From assembly GCA_022827055.1 (NCBI GenBank), contig JAJDTR010000077.1:1-60341 (forward strand): DNA of 60,341 bases. The letters run 5' to 3'. This document shows positions 34,809-43,215 of the stretch, one piece after another. The DNA comes from Candidatus Poribacteria bacterium. Lineage in GTDB: Bacteria; Poribacteria; WGA-4E; JAJDTR01. The notes under the pieces were generated by a model. That model was not told the origin of the DNA. It was given only the letters and a program-made list of their open reading frames with translations, and made no database searches. The number at the start of each line of letters is the position of its first letter. Position 1 is the stretch's first letter. The position numbers and the translations under genes are program-made.

Positions 34809-35224
34809 ATGAAAAGTCGCGTTATTTCTTGGCATAGCCGTTCTGGCTGCGTGGATTTGCGACTGTGCTAAATCGGCTTCGATTTCCTCTGTCGGACAAG
34901 CGCCCGAGGGAGCGATTACGCTTACGGCTTGGACAAGCGCAGCGAACACTCCGGGAAATCGGGCGTTTGTTCGCGATTACCGAGTGAAGTACAACGGAGA
35001 GCCGAATGTTTTCAGCGCGTTGGCTTACACGTCGGTGCACATTCTGATGAATGCGATTTTGGGTGCGGAGTCAACGGATTCGCACGCGATTCGGGAGGCG
35101 CTGGCGAGCACGAAGGATTTTGATACGGTGCTTGGGGGAGTTTTCATTTGACGAGATGGGGGATGCCATCTACGATCCAGTCATGTTGGTTGCGCGGAAT
35201 GGGGGGTTCAAGGTGTTTGAGTAG
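34809..35224 (+). pseudogene. Deleted relic of an ABC transporter substrate-binding lipoprotein
   Basis: An ATG at 34809 opens a lipoprotein-type signal peptide, readable after a 1-nt shift as VALFLGIAVLAAWICDC. It then passes straight into the C-terminal third of a branched-chain amino acid ABC transporter binding protein (APEGAITLTAWTSAANTPGN, then FVRDYRVKYNGEPNVFSALAY, a well known pattern). About two thirds of the gene is missing. A second frameshift near 35145 changes the frame before SFDEMGDAIYDPVMLV and the stop at 35224. This is a remnant with no active product. Confidence 0.75.
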
Positions 35225-35290
35225 GGGGTGTGGAAGATGTTTAGGCTGTCAGATGGTTTCGAATCAGAGTAGCGTTATCGCGCATTGGTA

Positions 35291-35319
35291 TTGAAATGTT
35301 ATAAAAATGAAAGTAAAAT
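35291..35319 (+). promoter_or_regulatory. Likely sigma-70 promoter
   Basis: TTGAAA (35291-35296), 17 nt, TAAAAT (35314-35319), some 60 nt before the small gene at 35379. Confidence 0.5.
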
Positions 35320-35378
35320 AACAAAGTTGACGTTGATACGGTTGCGATTCACGTCTTTCAATGGAAGGAGCTATGGCC

Positions 35379-35582
35379 ATGTCCGATTTACGCAGTGAAC
35401 TGGACGCAATGGTAAATGCGTTTGATGAACACCCGGAACACCCGTCAGTAGACTGGCAGCGTTATTCCGAGATGACCAAGTTGCAAGAGCAGCGGTTGTA
35501 CGAGGAACTCGCCACGCCGCATAATGTCCCTGGCAACCCTACTTGCAGTCTCGACGACTTGATGGATAAAATCCTGTCGTAG
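35379..35582 (+). CDS. Hypothetical 67-aa acidic protein
   Basis: Short helical acidic protein (MSDLRSELDAMVNAFDEHPEHP) with a promoter-like sequence upstream and an AAGGAG site 8 nt from the ATG at 35379; earlier in-frame ATGs at 35361 and 35373 are too close to that site. No family recognised. The presence of promoter and ribosome site makes it more credible than its size would. Confidence 0.6.
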   Translation: MSDLRSELDAMVNAFDEHPEHPSVDWQRYSEMTKLQEQRLYEELATPHNVPGNPTCSLDDLMDKILS

Positions 35583-35629
35583 CGTACCGAAAGCACACAG
35601 ATCTATCCGGCAGAGGGGCATTCTTGCGC

Positions 35630-35760
35630 CCGTCGGAGTACCGAGCAACCAAATAGTTGGGTTTCGCTCAGCGTAGGTAGTTATCAAGCGAACCAAAAAT
35701 GCCGCACATAGGTCGAGTTCTCGTTTTTTGGGGTGATTCCGCTCAACCCAACCTACGGGC
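35630..35760. repeat. GTTGGGTTTCGC / AACCCAACCTACG repeat
   Basis: The segment from GTTGGGTTTCGCTCAGCG (35659) to GCTCAACCCAACCTACGGGC (35737-35760) forms an imperfect inverted repeat. The same arms surround 52189-52290 (GTTGGGTTTCGCCC and CAACCCAACCCACG) and, more loosely, 37800-37840 (TTAGGTTTCAC and ACCCAACCTAA), so a third palindromic family is present. Confidence 0.6.
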
Positions 35761-35802
35761 TATTGTGGCGACAACTCATCGCAGGAAAGGAGATACAGGG
35801 AA

Positions 35803-36234
35803 ATGGTGTTGACATTTTTGAACAAGCATAGGCACGTTGGTCTGTTGGTGCTCCGCATCGGGATCGGGTTGATGTTTATCGTTCACGGAGCGCCCAAACT
35901 GTTTGACGGCCCGGAGAAATGGGTGAAAATCGGCGCCGCGATGGCGAGTCTGGGAATCGGGTTCGCGCCGGCGTTCTGGGGATTCATGGCGGCGGTTTCG
36001 GAGTTTTTTGGCGGGATTTGTCTCATCCTCGGCTTCGTTTTTCGGCCGGCTTGTATCCTTTTGACGATAACTATGCTGGTTGCCGCGATTAGCCATCTGA
36101 GCCGCGGCGACGGTATAGGCGGTGCCTCGCATGCCATTGAACTCGGGATCGTGTTCTTGAGTTTAATCTTGATTGGTGCGGGAAGGTATAGCCTTGACGA
36201 GAAGTTGCGACCGCATCAAGAGGAGAGCAGCTAA
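35803..36234 (+). CDS. DoxX family membrane protein
   Basis: A 143-aa four-helix membrane protein. The N-terminal LLVLRIGIGLMFIVHGAPKLFDGPEKW and the central FFGGICLILGFVFRPAC are the standard DoxX pattern. Members take part in redox or thiosulfate metabolism in some archaea but their bacterial role is poorly known. A GAAAGGAGATACAGG site precedes the ATG. Unlinked to the neighbouring thiI gene. Confidence 0.92.
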   Translation: MVLTFLNKHRHVGLLVLRIGIGLMFIVHGAPKLFDGPEKWVKIGAAMASLGIGFAPAFWGFMAAVSEFFGGICLILGFVFRPACILLTITMLVAAISHLSRGDGIGGASHAIELGIVFLSLILIGAGRYSLDEKLRPHQEESS

Positions 36235-36240
36235 GTTGAA

Positions 36241-36402
36241 CGGCGGGGCAAGATCCCCCGCCTACGGTACCGGTGGGACCGCAATGTGAGTTCTATCGTC
36301 TTAGGATCTCTATCGCAGGATTTACTATCGCGCACGCTATTAAGATCTCTATCGCCCTCACTGTCCGTTCGGTTGATCTTGCTTGATCCCATCCTACATG
36401 GA
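36241..36402. repeat. GATC-type repeat cluster with an empty palindrome
   Basis: An empty palindrome GGCGGGGCAAGATCCCCCGCC with central GATC (36242-36262) is followed by several modules: GTTCTATCGTC, GATCTCTATCGCAGG (36305), CTATCGCGCACGCTATT, GATCTCTATCGCCCTC (36343) and CCGTTCGGTTGATC. Stacked copies occupy most of the gap between the doxX and thiI genes, and CCATCCTACATGG closes it. Confidence 0.8.
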
Positions 36403-36416
36403 CGCAACACAACCTT

Positions 36417-37586
36417 TCAGGAGAATGAGGGGTTGACGGTCTGTTTTTCGACCGCTTCCAACGCTTGCTCTATAAGGGCATCGACTTCTAGTGCGTCTTC
36501 TGCGGATTGAGCGTCTTCGATTGCCGCGTTGGTGGCGGGGTGGTCTGGGACGAAGAGTGAGCAGCAGTCCTGATGCGGCAGCGTCGATACGTCAAAGGTG
36601 CCAATCCGCTGAGCTAGATTGACAATCTCCTCTTTATCGTCGCCGATGAGCGGGCGCAGAATGGGCAGCCCCGCCACATCTTCAATCACCTTAAGATTTG
36701 CAAGGGTTTGTGAGGCGACTTGCCCCAGACTCTCTCCCGTAATAAGCGCTAATGCTCCTTCCCTCTCCGCAATCCGCGCGGCAATTCTCACCATCAATCG
36801 TCTGTAAAGAATGACGCGAAACGGCGCCGGGGTTTTTGTCACAATCTCGCGCTGAATCTCCGCGAACGGGACATAGTAGACCTGCGTTCGATGATTCGAC
36901 TTCGCCAATATCCCCACGAGTTCCGCCGCCTTTTCGAGCGATGCTTTGTCCGTGAAGGGATAGCTGTGGAAGTGAACAAATATCGCTTTTGCGCCGCGTT
37001 TCATCATGCGCCATGCCGCTACGGGCGAGTCGATGCCGCCGGATAGCATCACGACCACCTTGCCGCTGGCGCCGACGGGCAATCCGCCGACTCCTCGAAT
37101 CTTTTCCGTGTATATATAGGCTGATTTCTCGACAATCTCGATCCAGCACACCAGATCCGGATGATGCATGTCAGCCCTAGCGCCGGTGTGTTTGAGCAGA
37201 TAACCCCCGACTTCGGCGCTAATTTCGGGTGAGGTCAGCGGAAACTGCTTGTTCGCCCGCCTCGTTTCGACCTTCAACGTTTGAAATTCGTGGCCTTGAA
37301 TCCACTCTAACGCCCCGTCCTTGATTGCCTCCATATTCTGCTCGGTAACGCGGCACAACTCAAAATGCGCGATGCCCATGACAGCCCCCAAACGTCGTTG
37401 AATCTCGGGGATATCGGCATATGTGCTCAACGTCACCAGAAGTCTGCCATGAATGCGCTGAACACCGACGTATTCCGTACCTTCGAGCGCGTGTCTGATA
37501 TTTCGGACGAGCCGGTTCTCGAAGAAGGATCTGTTCTTGCCCTTCAGCCCGACCTCGCCGTAGTGAACGATGAAAACCTTTTGCAT
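36417..37586 (-). CDS. thiI: tRNA 4-thiouridine synthase ThiI
   Basis: A 389-aa enzyme that activates and thiolates U8 of tRNA and can donate sulfur to thiamin biosynthesis. It has the N-terminal ferredoxin-like plus THUMP region (VHYGEVGLKGKNRSFFENRLVRNI) and a PP-loop ATP-binding domain with SGGIDSPVA (S-G-G-x-D-S). It ends after the ATPase domain without the C-terminal rhodanese domain of E. coli ThiI, so sulfur would come from a separate donor. A dimeric, conserved CCSLF motif is near the end. The ATG at 37586 has no clear ribosome site. Confidence 0.95.
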   Translation of the reverse strand: MQKVFIVHYGEVGLKGKNRSFFENRLVRNIRHALEGTEYVGVQRIHGRLLVTLSTYADIPEIQRRLGAVMGIAHFELCRVTEQNMEAIKDGALEWIQGHEFQTLKVETRRANKQFPLTSPEISAEVGGYLLKHTGARADMHHPDLVCWIEIVEKSAYIYTEKIRGVGGLPVGASGKVVVMLSGGIDSPVAAWRMMKRGAKAIFVHFHSYPFTDKASLEKAAELVGILAKSNHRTQVYYVPFAEIQREIVTKTPAPFRVILYRRLMVRIAARIAEREGALALITGESLGQVASQTLANLKVIEDVAGLPILRPLIGDDKEEIVNLAQRIGTFDVSTLPHQDCCSLFVPDHPATNAAIEDAQSAEDALEVDALIEQALEAVEKQTVNPSFS

Positions 37587-37981
37587 GTCTGTTTTACAAT
37601 TCGTAAAGCAAGTTTTGGTTAACGATTGTCTTCCAGAGCGATAAGATTGGAATTATGGAAGAGAGGAAGGGTGGAAGGTTTCCCTTCCATACCGACCTCA
37701 ATAATCTGGAACAGGTAAAGAGTTGCGGTGTTTGTACACACGCTGAGAAAATCGTCTTCGATTTGGTGTTCGAAGGCTGTCTCAGTAGCTCAGAAATGGA
37801 AGCCGTGAGTTAGGTTTCACTGAGTTCTACCCAACCTAAACCGGACGTGTCAATAGACATCCGATGAACGCCGACTTCCGTTGAAGGCGATGAAACCGGA
37901 AGCGGTTTTCGTCGTTTTTCGTTACGTGTTATGTAGCATTCCAGCCTGCACACATGACTCGCCGATTGTAGAGCCGCAACC
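37587..37981. other. Gene-free gap before the PP2C gene
   Basis: No gene is supported. A GTTAGGTTTCACTGAG / ACCCAACCTAAAC palindromic unit lies at 37806-37842 and a GAAACCGGAAGCGGTTTTC palindromic stretch at about 37899-37917. Confidence 0.5.
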
Positions 37982-38725
37982 ATGAAATTCGCCGCCCGGA
38001 CAGATATAGGAAAATATCGAACGCTCAATGAAGATTCATATTTCATTGACGAAGAAATCGGTCTGTTTGTTCTCGCGGACGGAGTGGGGGGGCACGATGC
38101 GGGTGATTTAGCAAGCGGCATCGCTGTCGCCGTTTTCCAAGAATGGGCAGATGAGATTCACAAACTGCCCGCAGACAGTATAGATTCCAGCCCCACCGGT
38201 AGACTGGAGACGTTGAAAGAACTTGTCAATGAGGCGAATCACCGGGTCTACGAGAGATCGTTAACCAGAAGTTTTAGCAACGGGATGGGGACAACCATTA
38301 TCGGGGGCTTTATTACGCCATCCGAACTCATCTATGCCCATGTGGGAGACAGTAGGCTCTACATCTTGCGTGACGGCGTGCTTGAGCAGATAACCACGGA
38401 TCACTCCTTAGTCCAAAAACTGGTGGATATTGGGCAATTAACCGCACAAGAGGCTCGTGTTCATCGCCACCGAAATATTATTGATCGTGCGGTCGGATTT
38501 GAGCCGACTGTGGATATCGATTGCGAGATTTGTCCTCTCAATCCTGACGATATTGTTCTCGCATGCACGGACGGATTGCACGACATGATAGTTGACGATA
38601 CGGAGATCGCCCGTATAATCATAGACGCATCAGACCTTGATGCCGCAAGTCGCGGACTGATTGACAAGGTACTCGATTACGGCGGAAAAGACAACGTGAC
38701 GCTAGTTCTCGCCGCGCCCTGTTAA
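37982..38725 (+). CDS. PP2C-family protein serine/threonine phosphatase
   Basis: A 247-aa soluble phosphatase that dephosphorylates Ser/Thr residues with two Mn/Mg ions. Motifs match the bacterial PP2C order: TDIGKYRTLNEDSYF, LFVLADGVGGHDAGDLAS, TTIIGGFI, YAHVGDSRLYILRDG, LVLACTDGLHDM and GGKDNVTLVLA. The metal aspartates (in ADGVGG and DNVT) are all present. Such proteins counteract Ser/Thr kinases. None is in the window. Expression signals are not obvious upstream. Confidence 0.94.
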   Translation: MKFAARTDIGKYRTLNEDSYFIDEEIGLFVLADGVGGHDAGDLASGIAVAVFQEWADEIHKLPADSIDSSPTGRLETLKELVNEANHRVYERSLTRSFSNGMGTTIIGGFITPSELIYAHVGDSRLYILRDGVLEQITTDHSLVQKLVDIGQLTAQEARVHRHRNIIDRAVGFEPTVDIDCEICPLNPDDIVLACTDGLHDMIVDDTEIARIIIDASDLDAASRGLIDKVLDYGGKDNVTLVLAAPC

Positions 38726-38992
38726 GCCGTAGAGTCCAAGGCATAAGATTCTGACAGTCCGGAAGTTCCTCCAGCCCTGTTTACGGCTCAACATTTTCCC
38801 TTCCACGAGTAACCTCCCCGATGTCGAAACGAACTGACGCCGATCATAATGGAAACTATGTTGTGACATCGGTGTTCACCGTATTATACAAGCAACCCCT
38901 GAAGTTGACAATTGAAAAGCAGAAAGCGGGAAGACCGGAAAACCGGAGTCTATACTTGTGCGCAGTTACCCTGTTCGGAGACAGGGATTTTC

Positions 38993-39022
38993 TTGACAAA
39001 AGCCAAGGATCTCTGATAGAAT
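38993..39022 (+). promoter_or_regulatory. Sigma-70 promoter of the tRNA cluster
   Basis: TTGACA (38993-38998), 18 nt, TAGAAT (39017-39022), with the first tRNA beginning 15 nt after, a classical arrangement for stable RNA genes. Confidence 0.7.
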
Positions 39023-39036
39023 AAAGTGGCAATTTT

Positions 39037-39124
39037 GGTGGGATGGCTGAGTGGTCGAAAGCGGCGGTCTTGAAAACCGTTGTACCGCAAGGTACCGTGG
39101 GTTCGAATCCTACTCCCACCGCCA
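39037..39124 (+). tRNA. tRNA-Ser (UGA)
   Basis: Acceptor arms GGTGGGA (39037-39043) and TCCCACC (39114-39120) with discriminator G and an encoded CCA end at 39122-39124. The anticodon loop CTTGAAA gives anticodon TGA, and the long variable arm between the anticodon stem and GTGGGTTCGAATCC is the class II mark of tRNA-Ser. Confidence 0.97.
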
Positions 39125-39141
39125 TTGTAGGAACCATGTGT

Positions 39142-39230
39142 GGAGAGGTGCGAGAGCGGTTGAATCGGGCTGCCTGCTAAGCAGTTGTGCCTTAGTGGTA
39201 CCATGGGTTCGAATCCCATCCTCTCCGCCA
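39142..39230 (+). tRNA. tRNA-Ser (GCU)
   Basis: Acceptor arms GGAGAGG (39142-39148) and CCTCTCC (39220-39226), then G and encoded CCA (39228-39230). The anticodon loop CTGCTAA gives GCT. Long variable arm typical of class II tRNAs, with GGGTTCGAATCCC T-arm. Confidence 0.96.
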
Positions 39231-39237
39231 TTCTTTT

Positions 39238-39311
39238 GCGCCTGTAGCTCAGCGGATTAGAGCATCTGACTACGGATCAGAAGGCCGGGGGTTCGAATCC
39301 TCTCAGGCGCT
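39238..39311 (+). tRNA. tRNA-Arg (ACG)
   Basis: Acceptor arms GCGCCTG (39238-39244) and CAGGCGC (39304-39310), T-arm GGGGTTCGAATCC, no encoded CCA. The anticodon loop CTACGGA gives ACG, whose first base is the substrate of the A34 deaminase TadA, encoded 197 bp further on. Confidence 0.97.
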
Positions 39312-39507
39312 TATCGCAATGGGTATCATGGGAGAAATTGGTTACACTTTACGTGATGTGTTAGGATTTACGCAGATTAACGACTGAGTATTTCGTAATG
39401 CGTAATACGTAAGTTGATTAAATATACGTAGCATACACTTCTTTACAACACCCCACCTTTTTCTTATGAATTGGGGTAACCCGCGTAAATCCTAGTTGCG
39501 TTTGAAT

Positions 39508-39954
39508 ATGTCAGACGAGATTTGGATGCGTGAAGCCCTCGAACTTGCACGGCAGGCATCCATAAGGGGCGAGGTTCCCGTCGGAGCGGTGATCGTCAGA
39601 GAGGACGCGGTGCTCTCTCGTTCGTATAACGCGCGCGAATCGTCGAAGGATGCGACAGCGCACGCGGAGGTGCTCGCCATTCGATCGGCGTCGCGGCGGG
39701 TCGGGGATTGGCGGCTTACCGATACGACGCTATACGTTACCTTGGAACCGTGTCCAATGTGCGCCGGAGCGATTGTTTTGGCACGTATCCCGCGGGTGGT
39801 TTTCGCCGCATCGGAACCGAAGTTTGGTGCCGCGGGCAGTGTGTTTGACATATTGCAAGAGGCACGATTAAATCATAGAGTGAACGTCGTTAAAGGCGTC
39901 TTGGGTGAGGAGAGCCGCGCTCTACTTCGATCCTTCTTTCATGAACGCCGTTGA
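39508..39954 (+). CDS. tadA: tRNA-specific adenosine deaminase TadA
   Basis: A 148-aa zinc deaminase that converts A34 of tRNA-Arg(ACG) to inosine. The zinc site is HAE (H52-x-E54) and PCPMC (C82, C85). The ATG at 39508 starts the conserved N-terminal MSDEIWMREALELARQA; an in-frame TTG at 39496 is the alternative. It sits between tRNA-Arg(ACG), its substrate gene, and tRNA-Ser(CGA). Length matches bacterial TadA. Confidence 0.96.
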   Translation: MSDEIWMREALELARQASIRGEVPVGAVIVREDAVLSRSYNARESSKDATAHAEVLAIRSASRRVGDWRLTDTTLYVTLEPCPMCAGAIVLARIPRVVFAASEPKFGAAGSVFDILQEARLNHRVNVVKGVLGEESRALLRSFFHERR

Positions 39955-39960
39955 ACCTGC

Positions 39961-40050
39961 GGAGAGATGCAGGAGTGGTTGAACTGGACAGTCTCGAAAA
40001 CTGTTGTGCGGGCAACTGCACCGTGGGTTCGAATCCCACTCTCTCCGCCA
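39961..40050 (+). tRNA. tRNA-Ser (CGA)
   Basis: Acceptor arms GGAGAGA (39961-39967) and TCTCTCC (40040-40046), then G and encoded CCA at 40048-40050. The anticodon loop CTCGAAA gives CGA. Long variable arm. It marks the left edge of the AT-rich island that follows. Confidence 0.96.
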
Positions 40051-40239
40051 TTTTGCACTAATGCTAGAATGGGCGGGTATGTGTGGGCCGCTGCGCGACG
40101 CGCCCAAGATTTTCTGCTCGCTCACCAGCGCCCGCTCCTTGATGTAGAAGCTCGAACAAATCTTTTTGAGGAAATTCCGAATTCCTTCGGTATGTTCTTG
40201 TGCAGCGATTTTTTCGGCTTGGTTGGCAGTAAATAATTT

Positions 40240-41526
40240 ATGAAAAAACGAATTCATTACAGCAAGCTTATAGTAAACCCAGAAAACTACCGCTTTGATC
40301 CTGTGGAGAATCAAGAGGAAGCGATTGATTTGATGCTTGAAGAAAAGGGGTCTGAGATTGTAAATTTAGCGAAGCATATTTTAGAACATGGACTAGACGA
40401 AGCCAAAGACTTTAGAGTTCTAGAGGTAGATTCAGAAGAATATCTTGTGCTAGATGGTAACAGACGAACAGCTGCAATCAAGTGTTTACACGACCAGGCT
40501 TGGATAAAGGATGAAAAAACAAAAAAGGCATTTCAGAACCTACTCAAAATAAAAAAGAACGCGCCTACGAACATTCAGTCTTTTGTTTACGATGAAGAAG
40601 AGTCTGCAGCGGAGTGGATTAAGTTGGATCATACAGGCAAAAACGAAGGTGTCGGTCAGGATTCTTGGGGATCTGCAGAAAAGGATAGGTTTGCATTTAA
40701 ATTTGAGGGAAAAATTTCCGTCGCAATGCAGGCCGTTTCCGTCGTTGAGAAGGCGTTAGATAAAAAAATCGACACAAAGAAACTAAAAGTCTCTACAATT
40801 AATCGTATAATGTCCAATCCAGAATCCCGTTCATACTTGGGAGTAGATGTTAGCCGTGGCAAGTTGATTTTCACAGCAGATAAAAAAGAGTCTTACGGTC
40901 GACTTGACAAACTGTTTGAAAAAGTTATTAAAGACAATGTAACTGTCGGAAGGGTTTATCACACGCCTCAAACCATTGACTTTATGAAAGAGCTTTTTGG
41001 CGACAAGCCAAAAGACGCTACAAAGCCAACACTTCCATTTCATGAAACTGAAGAAGAAAAATCGAACGAGGAATTAAGGGCAAGAAAAACGCCGAGAGAG
41101 AAAGGTGAGCAACAAAAGTTCTTTGGTAAAGATTTGATTCTAAAGAAAGGCCATACAAATAACATCTATATGGACATATTAGACTTACATGGTTTTTATG
41201 TCCGTAACTCTGCCAAGTTGTCCAAGAATTTTCCCGCAATGATCAGAATGTCTTTACGTTTACTTGTTGAGTCTGCAACTTCTGAAAAGGAAAATATTGC
41301 AGATTATGTGAACAGTAATTTTAAAGAAGCAAAAAAATATCTTACGCAAGACCAAAAAACAACATTGACAAACAATAGTGTTGTCAATGCTGGAAGTTTA
41401 ACCCAACTACTACAGTCTGGGGCACATGATTATGCAAACTCTGCTAATTTTGAACAAACAGTTGCCATGTCTATTATCACTGGTGCGATGTTAGATATCA
41501 CACACTCAAAAAACAGTGAAGAATAA
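40240..41526 (+). CDS. ParB N-terminal-domain-like protein
   Basis: A 428-aa protein whose N terminus shows the ParB/Srx fold: I-V-N-P-E-N-Y-R-F spacing, HILEHGL and the nucleotide-binding YLVLDGNRRTAAIKCL (about 68-83). The remainder, with repeated lysine-rich segments and a C-terminal helical domain, is not assigned. ParB/Srx-fold proteins use or bind CTP or ATP and include nucleases and sulfiredoxins, but this one is not a chromosome partition ParB. It overlaps the Dam-type methylase gene by 11 bp and lies at the left end of an AT-rich island. A DNA-modification or defence role is a reasonable inference only. Confidence 0.75.
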   Translation: MKKRIHYSKLIVNPENYRFDPVENQEEAIDLMLEEKGSEIVNLAKHILEHGLDEAKDFRVLEVDSEEYLVLDGNRRTAAIKCLHDQAWIKDEKTKKAFQNLLKIKKNAPTNIQSFVYDEEESAAEWIKLDHTGKNEGVGQDSWGSAEKDRFAFKFEGKISVAMQAVSVVEKALDKKIDTKKLKVSTINRIMSNPESRSYLGVDVSRGKLIFTADKKESYGRLDKLFEKVIKDNVTVGRVYHTPQTIDFMKELFGDKPKDATKPTLPFHETEEEKSNEELRARKTPREKGEQQKFFGKDLILKKGHTNNIYMDILDLHGFYVRNSAKLSKNFPAMIRMSLRLLVESATSEKENIADYVNSNFKEAKKYLTQDQKTTLTNNSVVNAGSLTQLLQSGAHDYANSANFEQTVAMSIITGAMLDITHSKNSEE

Positions 41527-42382
41527 AACCGACAAAAAAATATCAGGTTTTTATAGTCCGTTCCGCTATCCAGGCGGCAAAACCCGTCTTGCCTCAAACT
41601 TACTTGACGCAATAGAGAAAAACTTTGAGCAAAATGAAAAGATTGTTTTAGTGGAGCCATATGCAGGTGGCGCAGGTGCTTCTCTCGCTCTGCTTATTGG
41701 TGGTCATGTCGGAAAAATCACTATTAATGACTTAGACAAAGCAATTTATACTTTTTGGAAAGTGGCAGTTTCGGACACGGATTATCTCATCAGAAGACTA
41801 AGGCGAACGGAAATTACAATTGAAGAGTGGAAAAAGCAAAAAGCAATCTTTTCTTCTACTACAAATGAGACGAAACTCGCATTTGCAACTTTGTTTTTAA
41901 ATAGAACAAATCGTTCTGGAATTATGAATGGTGGGCCAATTGGCGGAATGAATCAATCTGGACGATGGAAAGTTGACGCACGCTTTAATAAAAAAACAAT
42001 TATTGAACGCTTGGAAAAAATAAAAGAATTTCAGGACAAAATTGAAGTTTGTAACTTGGACGGGATAGAGTTGTTGCGAAAACTTGAGCAACGAAAAAAT
42101 TCAAAACAACATTTTATTTTTCTCGATCCACCATATTTTCAAAAGGGTCAATCTTTATATCTCAACCATTACAACAAGAAAGACCACGAGGAACTTTCGG
42201 AATTTCTAGAAAAATCATCGTTTAAAAAATGGATTATGACATATGACGATATGCCGTACATCAATAATCTATATAGAAAAATGCGGACAAGAGGCTTCTC
42301 AATTCAGCACAATGCCTACAAATCAAAAATAGGACGAGAAGTAATGATTTTTCCGAAAGATTTTGTTCTCGTCAACATTTAG
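41516..42382 (+). CDS. Dam-type DNA adenine methylase (D12 class)
   Basis: A 288-aa N6-adenine methyltransferase. It has the class start motif FRYPGGK (16-22), SAM pocket EPYAGGAG (47-54), NRTNRSGI (129-136) and catalytic DPPY (204-207). D12-class enzymes often methylate GATC or similar sites. The GTG start lies inside the last 11 bp of the ParB-like gene, so co-translation is likely. There is no adjacent restriction endonuclease of known type. The AT-rich codon use differs from the flanking GC-rich genes. Confidence 0.92.
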   Translation: MKNKTDKKISGFYSPFRYPGGKTRLASNLLDAIEKNFEQNEKIVLVEPYAGGAGASLALLIGGHVGKITINDLDKAIYTFWKVAVSDTDYLIRRLRRTEITIEEWKKQKAIFSSTTNETKLAFATLFLNRTNRSGIMNGGPIGGMNQSGRWKVDARFNKKTIIERLEKIKEFQDKIEVCNLDGIELLRKLEQRKNSKQHFIFLDPPYFQKGQSLYLNHYNKKDHEELSEFLEKSSFKKWIMTYDDMPYINNLYRKMRTRGFSIQHNAYKSKIGREVMIFPKDFVLVNI

Positions 42383-42439
42383 TATCTGATTTCTTCTTGC
42401 TTGCGAAGCTTAATTTCAATTTTTTGTACAATACAGGTT

Positions 42440-42952
42440 ATGGCAATTCCGAAGAACAAAAACGAACTAGCAGAAGAAATCGGATCTTCATATCAAAAAC
42501 TGCAAACTGAACTAAGCAATATTCCTGAAGAACAGGCCAAGACAAAAAGCATGGAAGGACATGCTAAGGGCATGAAAATGTCCGTTTGCGATCTAGTTGC
42601 ATATTTAATAGGTTGGGGCAATCTTGTTCTCAAGTGGCATAAAATTAGAGAGCAAGGTAAAGAGCCAGACTTTCCAGAAATTGGTTATAAATGGAATGAA
42701 CTTGGAGAACTTGCTCAGAAATTTTATGCTGACTATAAAGATGATGATTATTTCTCTTTACTTAAGAAACTAGACAAAGTAGAGAAGAACATTCTTAATT
42801 TAGTTGAAAAGAAAGATAATGAAGCACTATACGAGTCATCGTGGTATGAAAAATATACCATGGGCAGAATGATTCAATTCAATACTTCTTCACCCTATAA
42901 AAATGCGTACGCGAGGATTCGTAAGTGGAAGAAAGAGAAAAAGATAAAGTAA
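42440..42952 (+). CDS. ClbS/DfsB family four-helix bundle protein
   Basis: A 170-aa helical protein matching the ClbS/DfsB (DUF1706) family, which in the colibactin system is a resistance protein and elsewhere has unknown roles. The N-terminal ELAEEIGSSYQKLQTELSNIP and the MSVCDLVAYLIGWGNLVLKW core are the typical pattern. The ATG at 42440 has AGG close by and starts the conserved part; an upstream ATG at 42401 adds 13 unconserved residues. It is AT-rich and co-directional with the methylase. Confidence 0.75.
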   Translation: MAIPKNKNELAEEIGSSYQKLQTELSNIPEEQAKTKSMEGHAKGMKMSVCDLVAYLIGWGNLVLKWHKIREQGKEPDFPEIGYKWNELGELAQKFYADYKDDDYFSLLKKLDKVEKNILNLVEKKDNEALYESSWYEKYTMGRMIQFNTSSPYKNAYARIRKWKKEKKIK

Positions 42953-43081
42953 TAATGGCGAAAGGATTGAGGGAGAGGTTCCGCTTGCGCGCATGGAAGG
43001 GCTGGGGCAAGCGCAGCCGTATTCTTTTGGCGAGAAGGCCAATTAATTTCCTAGATAACGCAATTTGCTGCCTAATAACGG

Positions 43082-43178
43082 AGAAACCGAGTTTTTGGCC
43101 CACGTTTGCTAAATTATGGGTAAATCGATCTCATTTTCGCCAATCTCATGCTTCCACATAGGAAAAAACTCGGTTTCT
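43082..43178. repeat. AGAAACCGAGTTTT inverted repeat element
   Basis: AGAAACCGAGTTTTT (43082-43096) and AAAAAACTCGGTTTCT (43163-43178) flank a 66-bp interior. It is the same arm pair as the short hairpin at 18467-18500, so this is a repeat family in which the middle varies. It separates the ClbS-like gene from the broken regulator gene. Confidence 0.7.
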
Positions 43179-43215
43179 GCGCCCTGTCGGACAAAGGTGG
43201 CAACTTAGGTTAGAT

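Noticed and set aside
38950..39260. Open frames antisense to or through the tRNA genes
   Set aside because: They follow tRNA sequence read in the wrong strand or frame and have the repetitive composition typical of translated tRNA genes.
39922..40314. 130-codon minus-strand frame across tRNA-Ser(CGA) and the start of the ParB-like gene
   Set aside because: It overlaps a tRNA and a better coding region; the apparently protein-like stretch has no supported start or family.
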